The translations under genes were made by a program, and so were the position numbers. From Protula sp. h YS-2021 (Eukaryota; Annelida; Polychaeta; Sabellida; Serpulidae), in NCBI GenBank assembly GCA_949752745.1, contig OX457026.1:75084742-75148741 (forward strand): 64,000 nt of DNA, in the 5' to 3' direction. Below, piece by piece: positions 12,146-25,199 of this stretch. How positions within the stretch are numbered: position 1 is the first letter of the stretch; the number at the start of each line of letters is the position of its first letter. The notes under the pieces are model-generated. The model ran no database searches. It had not been told where the DNA came from and saw only the letters and a program-made list of their open reading frames with translations.

Positions 12146-12170
12146 TATATATATATATATATATATATAT
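12146..12170. repeat. (AT)n tract between the two retrotransposon copies
   Basis: A 25-base AT tract separates the broken end of the inverted copy from the first base of A1 of the full-length element (TGCCGTTTAGG). It is the left flank of the insertion. Confidence 0.9.
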
Positions 12171-12355
12171 TGCCGTTTAGGTCCGCCCACTGACCTAGAC
12201 GGATTTATGAATAAGCCGTCCCTCTGATTTGATTGGTCTAAATTATCTGTACTCAATGAGGGTAGCTGTTAAGCATTCAGCAACCTCATTCATTTTACTC
12301 TCCTCGCGTGTAACACATTTTATATAATTAAGCTAAGAAATAAATTTGTTTAAAT
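12171..12355 (+). repeat. split direct repeat A1 (left end)
   Basis: A 185-bp segment starting TGCCGTTTAGGTCCGCCC and ending TTTGTTTAAAT, repeated as A2 at 16856-17040. It is the left terminus and probably holds the element's transcription start. A TTTTATATAATTAA stretch is a possible TATA-like signal and an AATAAA lies close to its end, but neither role is shown. Confidence 0.9.
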
Positions 12356-12655
12356 TTTGTTGGAATATCTCTATTATTTTTTTCTTATATAGTATATTCT
12401 GGATACCTCTGGGACGCTTTAAACATTACTGCTGATATTTAAAGTATTTTCCTTTAAACTGGGACGAATATTCGCATAGGTGTTGCTGTGACGTTTTAAA
12501 CTGGATTCTTTTGTGTCGTCATTAGGATTCTGTTGTTTCGTCACAAGATCAGTTACTACAGTAAATAATTTTAAATAACCAAGGATATCTTGTTACTGAC
12601 GCTCCGTGCAAACCTTGGATAATTTGTGAACCAGGAGAATTCCAGCTGAACGCGA

Positions 12656-12895
12656 GTGAGTAATTTTTAAAATTTTACATCTTTTTTGATGTTATGTAAC
12701 ACCGTTTGGGCTTTTCATTTCAATTATCCATTCCAAACAGGAATTCTTTACTTTTTTTTTGTACAAAACAATTAATATTTTTATAAATATCGGGACTCAG
12801 TTTGGACTTCATGTTATTTACTTTATTACCTAGAACTCCAAACTAAACTCCCTATTATTACTTTTTACTTGCATCATTATAATAATAACGATTAA

Positions 12896-12931
<36 letters not shown>

Positions 12932-13175
12932 GTAATAATAATAATAATAATAACGGGACTCGGTTTGGATTTCTTAATTAATCTTAATATGTACTTTGAA
13001 CTCCAAGCATGACTCCCTCACTTTTTACTGAAGCTTCATTGTTTCACTGGTTCGTTATTAATTAGCAATAATTGCATCATTTTATTTAAGCTATTTTTTT
13101 TTTCTTTTCTTAAGGTTTATCTTAAGTTATTTAGCAATTTTACACTTTTTTCTCCTCTTCCTGTCTTGTCTATAG
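12656..13175 (+). other. candidate spliceosomal intron in the 5' leader
   Basis: The donor GCGA|GTGAGTAAT at 12656 fits the animal 5' splice consensus. The acceptor at 13174-13175 (CTTGTCTATAG) follows a long pyrimidine-rich run, and the gag ATG lies two bases beyond it. Splicing would remove 520 bases containing the TAA microsatellite and a degenerate duplication. It would join a leader starting in A1 almost directly to the gag start codon. Introns occur in some DIRS-order elements. Only sequence signals support this; an unspliced leader remains possible. Confidence 0.5.
12787..13035. repeat. diverged direct duplication around a (TAA)n microsatellite
   Basis: A block beginning CGGGACTCAGTTTGGACTTC (about 12789) is repeated in diverged form from CGGGACTCGGTTTGGATTTC (about 12953). 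Both copies contain a GAACTCCAA phrase and an ACTCCCT phrase. Between them lies (TAA)n at about 12896-12953 with one GG interruption. It lies in the leader, inside the candidate intron. Confidence 0.75.
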
Positions 13176-13177
13176 AT

Positions 13178-14068
13178 ATGGCTCCAAAACGAAAGGCATC
13201 TAAAGCAACTGCTGCTTCCTCCAAGAAGACAAAAAAAGATGACATTGTCCAGGAAGTCGTCCAGCAGCTCCAACCAGTAATCGCCCAAGCTATACAGGAC
13301 GCCATTGCGACACAAACGCCGGTCACAAATCGGGAAACATTAAATCAGGAAGACCAAGACGAGGACCTTGCAGTTTTATTTCGGGATGCGGACGATCCAC
13401 ACCTTGAAGGTGAGCCTATCAATTCAGCCTCCAGTACTCTGCACCTACATGTCGCCAGGAACGTTCTGGACAAAATTAAGCGTGATCAGTACGTTTCCTT
13501 AGTTGAGTTGCTGAACCCGGATGAACAAGACATTAGCCTTAATATTTCACACAGTGGCAGTGTGACTCTCAATAAGAAGGCCAAGCAGCTCAAAATTGCA
13601 TCCTGTGAGCAATGGTTTTCAGCTTTTTTAATTTTCTCTTCAATTTATCAAGAATACTTTCCAGATAAGTCACGGCAGCTCTTTAAATATATGTCGTTTG
13701 TACAAGGCTTGTATAAATCGTTCGGTCTAGAAGCTGCTCTCAAGTACGATGAGGACTTCCGTAAATTCAGGGAGTGTTCCCCTGATCTTACATGGGATAG
13801 TCTTCATCAGGAAATTTATTTGTTGGCCGCAGCAAAATCGGCACAGTTGAAACAGTTCCGTTCCCAAAGCCAGCCCTTTCGGAAAAACGTGTTCTGTCCC
13901 CCGGGTTATTGCAGACAATTTAATTCCCAGGGAATCTGCACATGGTCAAACTGCGTGTACAAACACGAGTGCTTTAAATGTCAAAGTGACCACCCAGGCA
14001 GAACATGCCGCACCACTGAATTTACCAATGGCAAGCAAAACAAAACCCTCGCCAAACCTAAAAAATAG
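13178..14068 (+). CDS. Gag-like nucleic-acid-binding protein of the Ngaro-like element
   Basis: A 296-residue protein, the presumed structural/nucleic-acid-binding protein of the retrotransposon. The start is the ATG at 13178, two bases after a predicted splice acceptor; an upstream in-frame TTG adds only four residues. The N-terminus is basic (MAPKRKASKATAASSKKTKK), probably a nuclear-localisation signal, and an acidic segment follows near residue 60. Near the C-terminus are two zinc-binding motifs: CX8CX4CX3H (C245, C254, C259, H263) and a knuckle CX2CX3HX4C (C265, C268, H272, C277). The tail is Lys-rich. The frame is intact. The last 41 bases overlap the pol ATG in the +1 frame, so pol is made by reinitiation or frameshifting. 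The link to Gag is by position and zinc motifs, not by recognised capsid similarity. Confidence 0.85.
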   Translation: MAPKRKASKATAASSKKTKKDDIVQEVVQQLQPVIAQAIQDAIATQTPVTNRETLNQEDQDEDLAVLFRDADDPHLEGEPINSASSTLHLHVARNVLDKIKRDQYVSLVELLNPDEQDISLNISHSGSVTLNKKAKQLKIASCEQWFSAFLIFSSIYQEYFPDKSRQLFKYMSFVQGLYKSFGLEAALKYDEDFRKFRECSPDLTWDSLHQEIYLLAAAKSAQLKQFRSQSQPFRKNVFCPPGYCRQFNSQGICTWSNCVYKHECFKCQSDHPGRTCRTTEFTNGKQNKTLAKPKK

Positions 14069-15659
14069 TTATTCTTTACCCACACCAATTGATCCAGATA
14101 GGCTTGCCATATTGCTGCAAAATTACCCCCACAAACAGTTTTTGATTGACGGTTTTCGCTACGGCTTTAACCTCAGATATGATGGTCCCGATCTAAAATA
14201 CGAACTTCCGAATAATAAATCAGCTACAGACCGGAAAGATATTCTTATTTCTAAGATCAATAAGGAGATACAATTAGGCCGCGTGTCAGGCCCCTTTTCA
14301 CACCCTCCTCTTCCACATTTTCGCGTCAGCCCCTTAGGACTGGTACCCAAAAAGGAAAAAGGCAGCTTTAGACTCATTCATGACTTGAGTCAGCCAAAAG
14401 ATATTTCTGTAAATTCTGGCATTGATGACATTTATTCTTCGGTCAGGTATGAGACGTTTGATCAAGTTGTAACATTAATTTTACAAAAAGGAAAGGGTGC
14501 ATTAATGTCTAAATGTGATATCCTAGATGCATTTCGAATCATTCCTATAACTAAACGGGACCATCATTTGTTAGGTTTTAAAGTAAATGGCAAGTATTAT
14601 TACGATACGGTATTACCTATGGGATGCCGCATAAGTTGTAATGTGTTCGAGCAATTTAGTACAGCAATGCAGTGGGTCATAAAGAACATTTATAAGTTCA
14701 GCGATATGTCGCATATTTTGGACGACTTCATTTTTGTTGGATCGGCGGGATCCTTTGAATGTATGCGGGGTCTTCAGTCTTTCATTCGACTGTCAAAATT
14801 TCTTGGTATACCTCTAAAAGAGTCAAAAACCGTCCTTCCAACTACATGTGCGGTTTTGCATGGTATAGAAGTAAACACTTTGCAAATGCAGGCCAAGTTG
14901 CCCCAGGATAAAATTGACAAAGCAGTCGGTTTAATAAATCAAATCATAAAACTACATGTTGTAAAACTGCGTGATGTTCAAAAAATCGTTGGTTTGTTAA
15001 ATTTCTGTTGTAAATGTATAAAACCAGGTCGTGCCTTTCTCCGAAGACTGTGGGATATTACTTGTGGTCATGTGAACAGAGAACAATTAATTCCATTAAC
15101 TATGTCCGCCAAACAGGATTTGCACACTTGGCTTGTTTTCTTACGAGAATTTAATGGCATCACGTTATGAAATACGGATATATGGCTATCTCAAAATCAG
15201 TTCAATGTTTTTACTGATGCCAGTAAATCCGTGGGTTATTCTGCGGTCTTGGATAATGAGTGGTTTTACGGCACATGGGATGACTCTTTCAAACAATATA
15301 ATATTGTTATCCTAGAGCTTATCCCGATAGTAATCGCCGTGCACCTGTTCTCACAGAAACTGAAAAACAAAAGTGTGATTTTACACACAGACAACTTGGC
15401 TCTTGTGTCCATCATAAATAATCAAACAACAAAATGTAAATTGACCATGCATTTAGTTAGAAAATTAGTGGTTAGATCCTTGATAGATAACATATGTTTA
15501 CACGCTGTCCATTTATCTTCATCACAGAATAGAATATCAGATTTGCTATCTCGTTTGAAGGTAAATGCCGCAAAGGAAATGGCACCTCATTTAGACGACG
15601 ATCCTCTTATTGTTCCCAAGGAGCTGGATCCATGCTGTTTATTGCGACCACTATGGTGA
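14028..15659 (+). pseudogene. reverse transcriptase-RNase H (pol) of the Ngaro-like element, one in-frame TGA
   Basis: The element's polymerase copies its RNA into cDNA. The frame overlaps gag by 41 bases; an ATG lies at 14028, and the frame is open without an ATG from about 13986. RT motifs seen: SPLGLVPKKEKGSFRLIHD, the motif A block KCDILDAF (catalytic D164), TVLPMGCRISCNVF, and the active site SHILDDF (D232, D233), an LDD variant of YxDD. TGA at 15168-15170 (codon 381) stops this frame right after RT. The same frame then continues with RNase H, whose acidic residues are all present: FTDAS (codon 15216), LELIP (15315), HTDN (15390) and RISDLLSR (15540). A single TGG-to-TGA change is the simplest cause; programmed read-through cannot be excluded. 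No methyltransferase domain follows. The last 28 bases overlap the recombinase gene. Confidence 0.92.
15168..15170 (+). other. premature TGA between RT and RNase H
   Basis: The only stop in an otherwise open pol frame of about 1.63 kb. The codons on both sides keep phase, so there is no frameshift. It separates a 380-residue RT part from a 163-codon RNase H part. Confidence 0.9.
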
Positions 15660-16540
15660 TCAATAGTCTGTCAGTATCAACCCGCTCTGTGTACAAAAGA
15701 TCGTGGGAACATTTTCAAAAAACATGTAAAATGTTCGCTCAGCCAGCTTGTCCTGCATCAATCAATGCGTTGCTTATATATATTGCGTATTGCTCTTGTC
15801 AAGGTTTTTCATACAATACAATGTTAACTCGCATGTCTGCAATTGCGTTTATTTATCGCTTTAAACAGAAACCAGACCTCACCCAAGAATTCTTAATTAG
15901 AAAGGCTTTGGTTGGTTACAAAAATAAACATTATCATTCTGACCATAGAAAGCCCATTTCCGTGAGTTTGCTACACAGAATGTGTGACGTTCTTCCTCAA
16001 ATATTTACTGAATATTATAATCTTGCTTTATTTAAATCCTTATTTTTATTAGCATTTCATGCCTTTCTTCGTGTTGGTGAATTCACTTCCACATCCGCCA
16101 ACAATCCAAATTTGTTATTAGCTAATAATATTAAAATTAAAAGGAAGCAAGGAAAACCAGTCGGTTTAACTATCCACTTTGAACAATTTAAGCATAGTAA
16201 GGGTAGACACTTTGATTTGCATATACCCTCTTCCCCCGGCCCCTTTTGCCCCGTTGAAGCGATGTCAAATTATTTAAAACTTCGTACACAAAAAGTTGGT
16301 TCTCTCTTCGTTTTAAAAAGCGGAAAGCCTATTTCTCCATCATTTTTTAATACCGTTCTCAAATCGGCATTAATTCTCTCCCTTGGTACTTGTAAGGGTT
16401 ATACTTCACATTCCTTTCGAATAGGTGCCGCGACATATTGCCTCCAAAAAGGTTTAAATAAAACACGCATTTCTCATATTGGCAGGTGGCGTTCTAATGC
16501 TATTGATAAATATTTTCGCGTACCGTCTTTCACAGTGTGA
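15632..16540 (+). CDS. tyrosine recombinase (YR integrase) of the Ngaro-like element
   Basis: A 302-residue site-specific recombinase expected to integrate circular cDNA through a covalent 3'-phosphotyrosine intermediate. The start is the ATG at 15632, overlapping pol by 28 bases in another frame; it shares its frame with gag. The N-terminal part looks like a SAM-like core-binding domain (SVYKRSWEHFQKTCKMF onward). Catalytic residues are all present: R147 in HAFLRVGEF, a candidate Lys in FKHSKGR, H260 and R263 in SHSFRIGAAT, W286 in GRW at the usual His/Trp position, and nucleophile Y294 in DKYFRV, eight residues before the end. The stop at 16538 is 30 bases before B1. The frame is fully open. 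A protein-level search would probably return Ngaro or Crypton-like recombinases first. Confidence 0.93.
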   Translation: MLFIATTMVINSLSVSTRSVYKRSWEHFQKTCKMFAQPACPASINALLIYIAYCSCQGFSYNTMLTRMSAIAFIYRFKQKPDLTQEFLIRKALVGYKNKHYHSDHRKPISVSLLHRMCDVLPQIFTEYYNLALFKSLFLLAFHAFLRVGEFTSTSANNPNLLLANNIKIKRKQGKPVGLTIHFEQFKHSKGRHFDLHIPSSPGPFCPVEAMSNYLKLRTQKVGSLFVLKSGKPISPSFFNTVLKSALILSLGTCKGYTSHSFRIGAATYCLQKGLNKTRISHIGRWRSNAIDKYFRVPSFTV

Positions 16541-16570
16541 TTGCCCGTTTGTCTGTGGGGTTCTTCTGTG

Positions 16571-16855
16571 GGGATTTCAATTTGTTTGACCCCCAGACAA
16601 ATTTTGGATCAGTGAATTATATTTTTTCTTTCTTATAAATATGTGTGATGTAATTCTTCTTTATTGTTTTACATCTATCAATTATTGATGTTACGTAATT
16701 GTATTGATGTTACGTAATTGTACTGATGTTGCGTAATTGTATTGATGTTAAATAATTGTAAATATATTAATTAAACATTGGCGGTACAAGAAATTTATAA
16801 AAATCCCACCTGCGTGTTTATTTTCGTGTTCACAGGACGGCTTGAAATCATAAAT
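16571..16855 (+). repeat. split direct repeat B1
   Basis: A 285-bp segment from GGGATTTCAATTTG to AATCATAAAT, repeated as B2. It contains four short tandem phrases of the TTGATGTTACGTAA type. The junction B1-A2 (CATAAAT|TGCCG) is the presumed circle junction on which the recombinase acts. Confidence 0.92.
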
Positions 16856-17040
16856 TGCCGTTTAGGTCCGCCCACTGACCTAGACGGATTTATGAATAAG
16901 CCGTCCCTCTGATTTGATTGGTCTAAATTATCTGTACTCAATGAGGGTAGCTGTTAAGCATTCAGCAACCTCATTCATTTTACTCTCCTCGCGTGTAACA
17001 CATTTTATATAATTAAGCTAAGAAATAAATTTGTTTAAAT
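16856..17040 (+). repeat. split direct repeat A2
   Basis: Appears identical to A1 (12171-12355) by eye across 185 bp. With B1 it forms the internal template that lets the element regenerate both ends during cDNA synthesis, the accepted role of split direct repeats in this class. Confidence 0.92.
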
Positions 17041-17085
17041 CCCTCCTCCGCCCCATCGCCTCCATATATTGTTTTGTTACGGTGG

Positions 17086-19840
<2,755 letters not shown>

Positions 19841-19999
19841 ATATATATATATATAGTCTCTTTTATAACGGTGTCCCAGAGCTGACATTCCTCAACAAAG
19901 TACATGTATATCAGAAAATTGTACCACTGGACTCCAATTATGCAGACGTTTTATTTCGTAAAGCGAGTTTTTACGAGTAAAAGCGTAATTTGCGTTCTC

Positions 20000-20250
20000 C
20001 ACATTTAGAGTAGCTTCCCTTCATAACAAAGGAACAACATTTTTTCATTTCAGTTCGAATACTCTCGGTCAATCAGATGTGGGCGTAGGCTTGGTCAATA
20101 GGGCATTCCCTTTCCGCCAACCCAGTTAAGGTAAACTCGCCAAGGCTTGAAAGGTTGGGACGGAAGAATTGACCTTCCTGAAAGCTCCTTTTTCGAAAAA
20201 AATGCCTATCTCTACTTTTAGATGGGGACTAAAGACCGAAACCAGAAATC
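20000..20250. other. unassigned sequence between the two element clusters
   Basis: No gene seen. It may be host DNA or the 3' end of the decayed minus-strand element that follows; the boundary could not be placed. Confidence 0.3.
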
Positions 20251-21820
20251 CTGTCATTCTGAACTGCGCAAGAAAAAAATTCCAAAGGCCCCAAGGGGGT
20301 CAGCACTAATCAAGTGCCTTGGTATCAAATGAACATTACAGAAAGAAACATTCGTACCAAGAAGCAACCAAGTGTAACCATGTTGATTAACATTACTCAG
20401 CAACATACCGACTGAGTAAACCTTAGTTACCAAGAACTTCCCCGTGTGGGTAGGCCCTACCTACTCCATCCAGCTCCAACCGCCCACAGAAAGGAAGCAT
20501 TATCTAGGGCAAGCGGTAACAAAGATTATGTAATAATCAAAATTGTATTTTATTATCAAACAACTGCAAAAGAACTTGTGTACCAAGCACAGGTAAATAG
20601 CTGAGTTCCGATTAATACAAGCTCTGACTGCCAATAAAAAAACTGTATCATTGACACACCGGGCTCACATAACCATACCATGGCCGAAAAACACAAATGC
20701 TATGTACCAAGAATGACCTAAACTAAACGATTAGACAATTCTTGACAAAAAATGGAATTAGAAGACCGCTTAAGATCCATAACTCCATGTTTAAGGATGG
20801 AAAAACAACCAAACTTACAACACCAAAAGCTTGGTTCCTGTAGTGTACGTATGCAGTGACCAAGAGATCCAATAAGTTGGTTCACAGTGACCATGTTCGC
20901 TTCGTACTTACATACACACCCCTTCTTTTCCGGAAGAATGGAGTCCAACCTGGCGTACTATGACTGAGATGGGCTGCTACAGTTAATTGAAAGACAATAC
21001 GCTCGAATGTGCCCATTCTCTGCGTGGCAATGTGCACCTTAGCCATGAAACCTGCTCTCGGAGTCAATAAGAACGTCGTCCAGTCGCAGTGTTCGTTCTG
21101 GATTTCTCGGTCCAAGGCATGGATTCCATCTCTCCGTTTACCTGATGCTAAGGTTAGCAGAGTTTATCGTCATCGAAGATCTCTGCGTCTATGTAAGTAT
21201 CCAACTGCACCACATTTACCTTAAAGTGTATTAGCAGACAGGATAAGGTTTGGTCTTCCCCTGGATCATGGCCTGTAGTGTTCTTTTGTATAAATAGTCA
21301 AGAAACGGATCTAGCTTGAACTTTCCATATCAAGTCGCGAAGTTGTTCCACTGCGAGCGTATACTTTTGCAGTGGACTGCTTGTGACTTGTTTCATCCAT
21401 TATCCTCTTGGAGAATCCTTTTTCTCTTAGTAAATTTGGATCAGGCACCAGATACTTTGGTTCAGTAAGTGTGGGGGGGGGGGCGTAAGTGTGACCAGTG
21501 CGGCTGAAATAGAATCCCCTCGCAACGTGCGTTTCTGATCATCTTCACTGCCTTGTAACGCCGTACGAGAGGAAACCACGCCGCGCCGGGTTGTCAAAGA
21601 GCTATCGGAAATAGTCGAGATGATCTGAGTTTCAAAACTGTGGCAAAATTGTTTGGGGAGGAAACGCGTAGAGGACTTACTCAACGGCAATGGACTAGCT
21701 GAGGAATCTACCACCTATGCTGTGTGATCCGGACACGGAGACATAATTGGGCAGCTTGGTTATCACTGGCTTTGCAAACACGTCTCTGGTAGGAGAGCCA
21801 TGCAGACTGCTGGATTAGCA
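20250..21820 (-). pseudogene. 3' part of the decayed element, function not assignable
   Basis: Short open pieces in several phases, including about 95 codons at 21427-21714 and 77 codons at 20882-21115. A SPNNFATVLKLRS...AWFPLV-like segment may correspond to the linker after RNase H. The region where a recombinase would be expected has too many stops and shifts for its catalytic residues to be recognised. Confidence 0.3.
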
Positions 21821-21821
21821 C

Positions 21822-22245
21822 TTAAAGGACTCCGGGGATAAACATCACTCCGTCTGAATGTCTTGTCCCGGAGGCCAGGACCTCCAGGGCATTCAGTTTA
21901 CCCGATATGTCGCATGCCGAGATTTGGATCCGATGCTGTTTTGCTTGGAGAAGCATTTGAGAGGTCCGATCGGTAAATTGCATACATCTGGTACTCTCTG
22001 TTTGTTCAACTAGGATACTGCCATTCAATTATCCAGGGATACCAGTACATTTCTGTCCTTGAGTGTGTTGGCTAGTCCGCCCAATGTTATCGAACTACTC
22101 AGTTTCAACTAGTTTAGGTAGTGATGGTGGGAAAACATCTTGCCGCATCTTCCCTTGGTAATGAATCCAACATTTAGTCATTAGGATGAAGGGTGTAAGT
22201 TTAAAGTGTTGCATAATATCGAGTTCAAAACCAAAAAAGCACTGC
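21822..22245 (-). pseudogene. RNase H remnant of the decayed element
   Basis: The phase shared with the RT remnant gives FELDIMQHF (an ELxA..LxxF-like segment), two stops near 22080 and 22030, then LLQAKQHRIQISACDISGKL. That last piece is close to the DIRS-type RNase H end, where a strand is followed by an ISARHIPGKLN-like motif and an acidic residue. The acidic residue and LSR end are not preserved (ALEVLASG). Inactive. Confidence 0.55.
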
Positions 22246-22261
22246 AGTCACAACACACGGT

Positions 22262-22640
22262 AGTGAGTGCGCTATTTTTTCTTCTTGCTCTTCTTCTTCC
22301 TCATAGTCTTCTTCTCCTTCATTTCCTATGACCAGTTTCCAGCCTCCTGATTTTGTGGTACTTGGAAAATCCTGTTGAAGAACTCCCTGTATTGCTCCCT
22401 TCTTTCTAACTCTTGGATCATTTCGTCTAACGCTGCAGCTTTGTCCTAGATCTGGATGGTAGAAGGCTGTTTGGGCATCTGAAGCTTTTGGTGGGAGAAG
22501 TATGGACGGTCTATAATCCCTGCGTCCATTTTTGACAGAGAAGGAGCAACCGACCAGAGGTTTACTTGCAGCGGTGCACCCTTCTTTTCTAGCTTCTCAA
22601 GAATTTGCCCAGCCTTACGCCTACGGGAAAAAAGAGGCAC
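22262..22640 (-). pseudogene. reverse transcriptase N-terminal remnant
   Basis: After an open stretch of 64 codons and one TAG at 22446, the frame continues with AAALDEMIQELERREQYR. Then come EFFNRIFQVP and, one frame over, KSGGWKLVI, together the usual first RT motif with a frameshift inside it. In the second frame KGAIQ lies just upstream, at the position of the KGAI motif typical of DIRS-type RT. Most of the polymerase palm is missing: RNase H-like sequence begins only about 230 bases later. Confidence 0.5.
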
Positions 22641-23339
22641 TGCAACTTTTAAAAATTTCTGAGGTTTTTGGAGTTTGCAAAAGTATTACCTAAAGACAAG
22701 TCATAGTCTCTGGACAGTACTTTGGTTGGCTGCTACCTGTGGTGTTGCTGCGTAGGGCGCGTCTCCATCTGCGCATTATTATCGCCTGTTCTGTTTGGAT
22801 GTTGTGGCACGATGCTTTGAACTTCACAGCTAGGTCTAAAGACAGAGAGTTCTGCTTTCTTGGTTCACTGGTTCAATGCCTGCTCCTAGCACAGGGCGTG
22901 CCTTATGTATTTTAAACCTTAACGCTTGATCAATATTGATGGAGAACACGTCACGATGCAGGTACACAAACGAGGTCATGACATGAGTCGAGATCCTGGT
23001 TTTTTAGGCTTTCCGCGTGTGGTCTTGAAACAACTTGGCTTCTATTTCAGCTAATGAAATGTCTGAATCGACACGTCTAAATGGCATCCAGACCGTACAT
23101 TTTGCTGGTTGGTTGAGAGCTTGGAACGGAATAGATTCGTTTGCCGCGCGATAAGGGCGGTGACGGCCTAGAAATTATTGGACGGGTGGAAACGGGAAAG
23201 GGTACCACATTGATAACGCATTTGCAGGTTGACAATGCTGCAATAAACCAGCGGGGTCGGGACTTTTTGCCACATCATACGCATAAGTGTATAGATTTGT
23301 CTGCGAACGGTGTACGTACCAAGCTAACGAGCAACTTCT

Positions 23340-24497
23340 TCAATCGCGTCTCTGAATGATACATCTCCGGGGCGAATCGGTCGATGTGACGATTACGGTG
23401 CCATCTCCACGTTGAGACGCTAAGTCTGGAGGTGAAGGAGTACGGATAAGGCGTTTCCCTGCAGCTGCTGGGCTTTTACCGTGACAGCGTACCAAATCAA
23501 CCTCTCGCAGCAGAAGAAAAAGTAACGCATTCATGGGGAATTTGCCTGGCTCTAGTCTGCGACACCCTCCCCCATCCCTTCTGACTTTGGGTCGTCGAAA
23601 GACTGACCGTCGGCTTAGGATTGAGCAGAATCCCGATCTACTGAAGAGTTATAAATAGGTTGCTACAGAGTCTTCTTCAGTCACCAGTACCTTCTCTATT
23701 TCGGTGTGGTGCTCCAAGGTCGGTGGAGAATATAACATCAACGACTGTGGAGTTAAAGAAGCCACCTGAACGGAGACAAGTAGCACTGGCTGCCTCTCGA
23801 TTGTGAGCGAACGGGATTTAAAAGCTGACACATCCGGCTTCGGGCCTTTAACTCTTGGTCGTAACTGTGTGTTGCAGCTCTCGTATTTGCTTTTGGAGTT
23901 GTATCTGCATGGAAAGAAAAAATTGAAAGTGTCAAGAGAAAGCGTTGATTCATCCAGTGATTGAGACAGTTCAGATTGTAACGGTAGGCACAGTTGTTCT
24001 GCAGATGCCGTAAAGGAGGAGCGAGGGAGTTGGTAGGTGATCTGTACTTGGTCACTCGCCAGTACTATAAAAGCTGCACAAGAAATAGATTTGGCTGCGT
24101 CATGCTATAGGGATTGCCAAGCTTTGTCCAACACTGAATTCTCACTATCTATTGGGAGTTCGGCGACTGTTCCAAAATCAGACTTCGTTCCCTTATCCAG
24201 GCGGATTGGTAACCGAACTTGCTTGGGTATATGCAAGCCTGGACTGCCCAAATAACAGTGGGCTTTAAGCTTATCTCTGCATTTTAGGTTCCTGACAAGA
24301 TTCTAGTATATGCGTCCCCAGTCCGTAGGGGAAAGATGGGCGCACTCGATGCACGTGCGGGTTTCGTCGCAGAGCGCTAGCCCTCCAATTCTCCAACAAG
24401 GTTGTAAAGTGAGTGTGTATTGTACGCCGAGGTTAGCTGGATGGAGGTTAGAAGGATCGCTACGTACAAATTGTAGACTAGCCCAGACATGCTGCAA
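23340..24497 (-). pseudogene. gag-like region of the decayed element
   Basis: A single phase spans about 385 codons with internal stops only at about 24303, 24126 and 23649, far fewer than chance. Cys-containing CDETRTCIECAHLS near 24360 and LKCRDKLKAHCYLG near 24260 suggest a zinc-binding segment. Further on are Ser/Pro/Arg-rich stretches (GKRLIRTPSPPDLAS). I do not recognise a named domain; gag is inferred from its position upstream of the RT remnants. Confidence 0.45.
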
Positions 24498-25199
24498 AGA
24501 AGCAGAGAGAAAGGGATATTATAGTTAACTGTAAATGACACAAGTAATTCAACAGTCATAAATTTTAAACTCTCTACATTTATTTTCATGAGTAAGCTAT
24601 TTCCAAGCAATAGCATGAACCTCTTGCCCAAAATGGCTATTGTTTGACAAGGTGTCTGACGTGCCGAGTGGGAGGGGAGGGGGGGGGCAAAAAAGACCAA
24701 GAAAAGAGACTGGTAGTGGTGTGACAAATAAATTACCAAGGAGCGTGGCGAGCAAACCAAGGCCAAGAAACCGAGATACCTTTGCGCCTGAACAGCTCCT
24801 AGAAGGACCGTGTTGTCGGAAATGGAAGTAGTCAAGCGCAGCAAAAAAAGACCAACAGCTTTGTAAGTGTATCCTTGAGCTCGCTTGCAGTCAAGACAGG
24901 AACAGCAGACTCAAAAACTCCAGGATGATGCGCGTGAGCATGACCTGTGTGTTGCTGTCATACACCCAGTGTAGTAAGTGAGGCACAGTTCTCGGGACTA
25001 GCCAAAGGTTAATGTGGTTCCGTGGTGTAAAATTCAGCAAAACACAACTACAAATTTTCAAACTGCTGGCTCACACAAACCAGATTTATTCAGACTGGAA
25101 GTAGTGATAATTAGGCTATTATTGGTGAAATAAACTAAAAAAGAAACCTAATCTCCCCTTGTCAACTGATTCACTGGTGCCTGCAAACAATGGTGTGTG

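Larger units (their letters stand above)
20250..24900 (-). mobile_element. decayed DIRS-class retrotransposon remnant
   Basis: On the minus strand, one codon phase (highest base of codon congruent to 2 modulo 3) is unusually open from 24497 to 23340, and again at 22640-22262 and 22245-21822. It contains a gag-like part, RT motif remnants and an RNase H end, in that order. The order, direction and motif style fit a DIRS-order or related element. A recombinase could not be recognised downstream of 21400, and no terminal repeats were found, so the limits are approximate. The higher GC than surrounding DNA agrees with a former coding region. Confidence 0.6.

Noticed and set aside
15133..15315. 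A separate 60-codon gene overlapping the RT-RNase H junction
   Set aside because: Out of phase with pol and YR, no motif; a shadow of the pol frame.
15659..16540. A methyltransferase domain between RNase H and YR, as in DIRS1/PAT
   Set aside because: RNase H ends about 40 codons before the pol stop and YR starts immediately; there is no room for it.
24377..24844. 155-codon minus-strand frame with hydrophobic segments
   Set aside because: No recognisable domain; overlaps the 5' part of the decayed element in another phase and may be chance openness.
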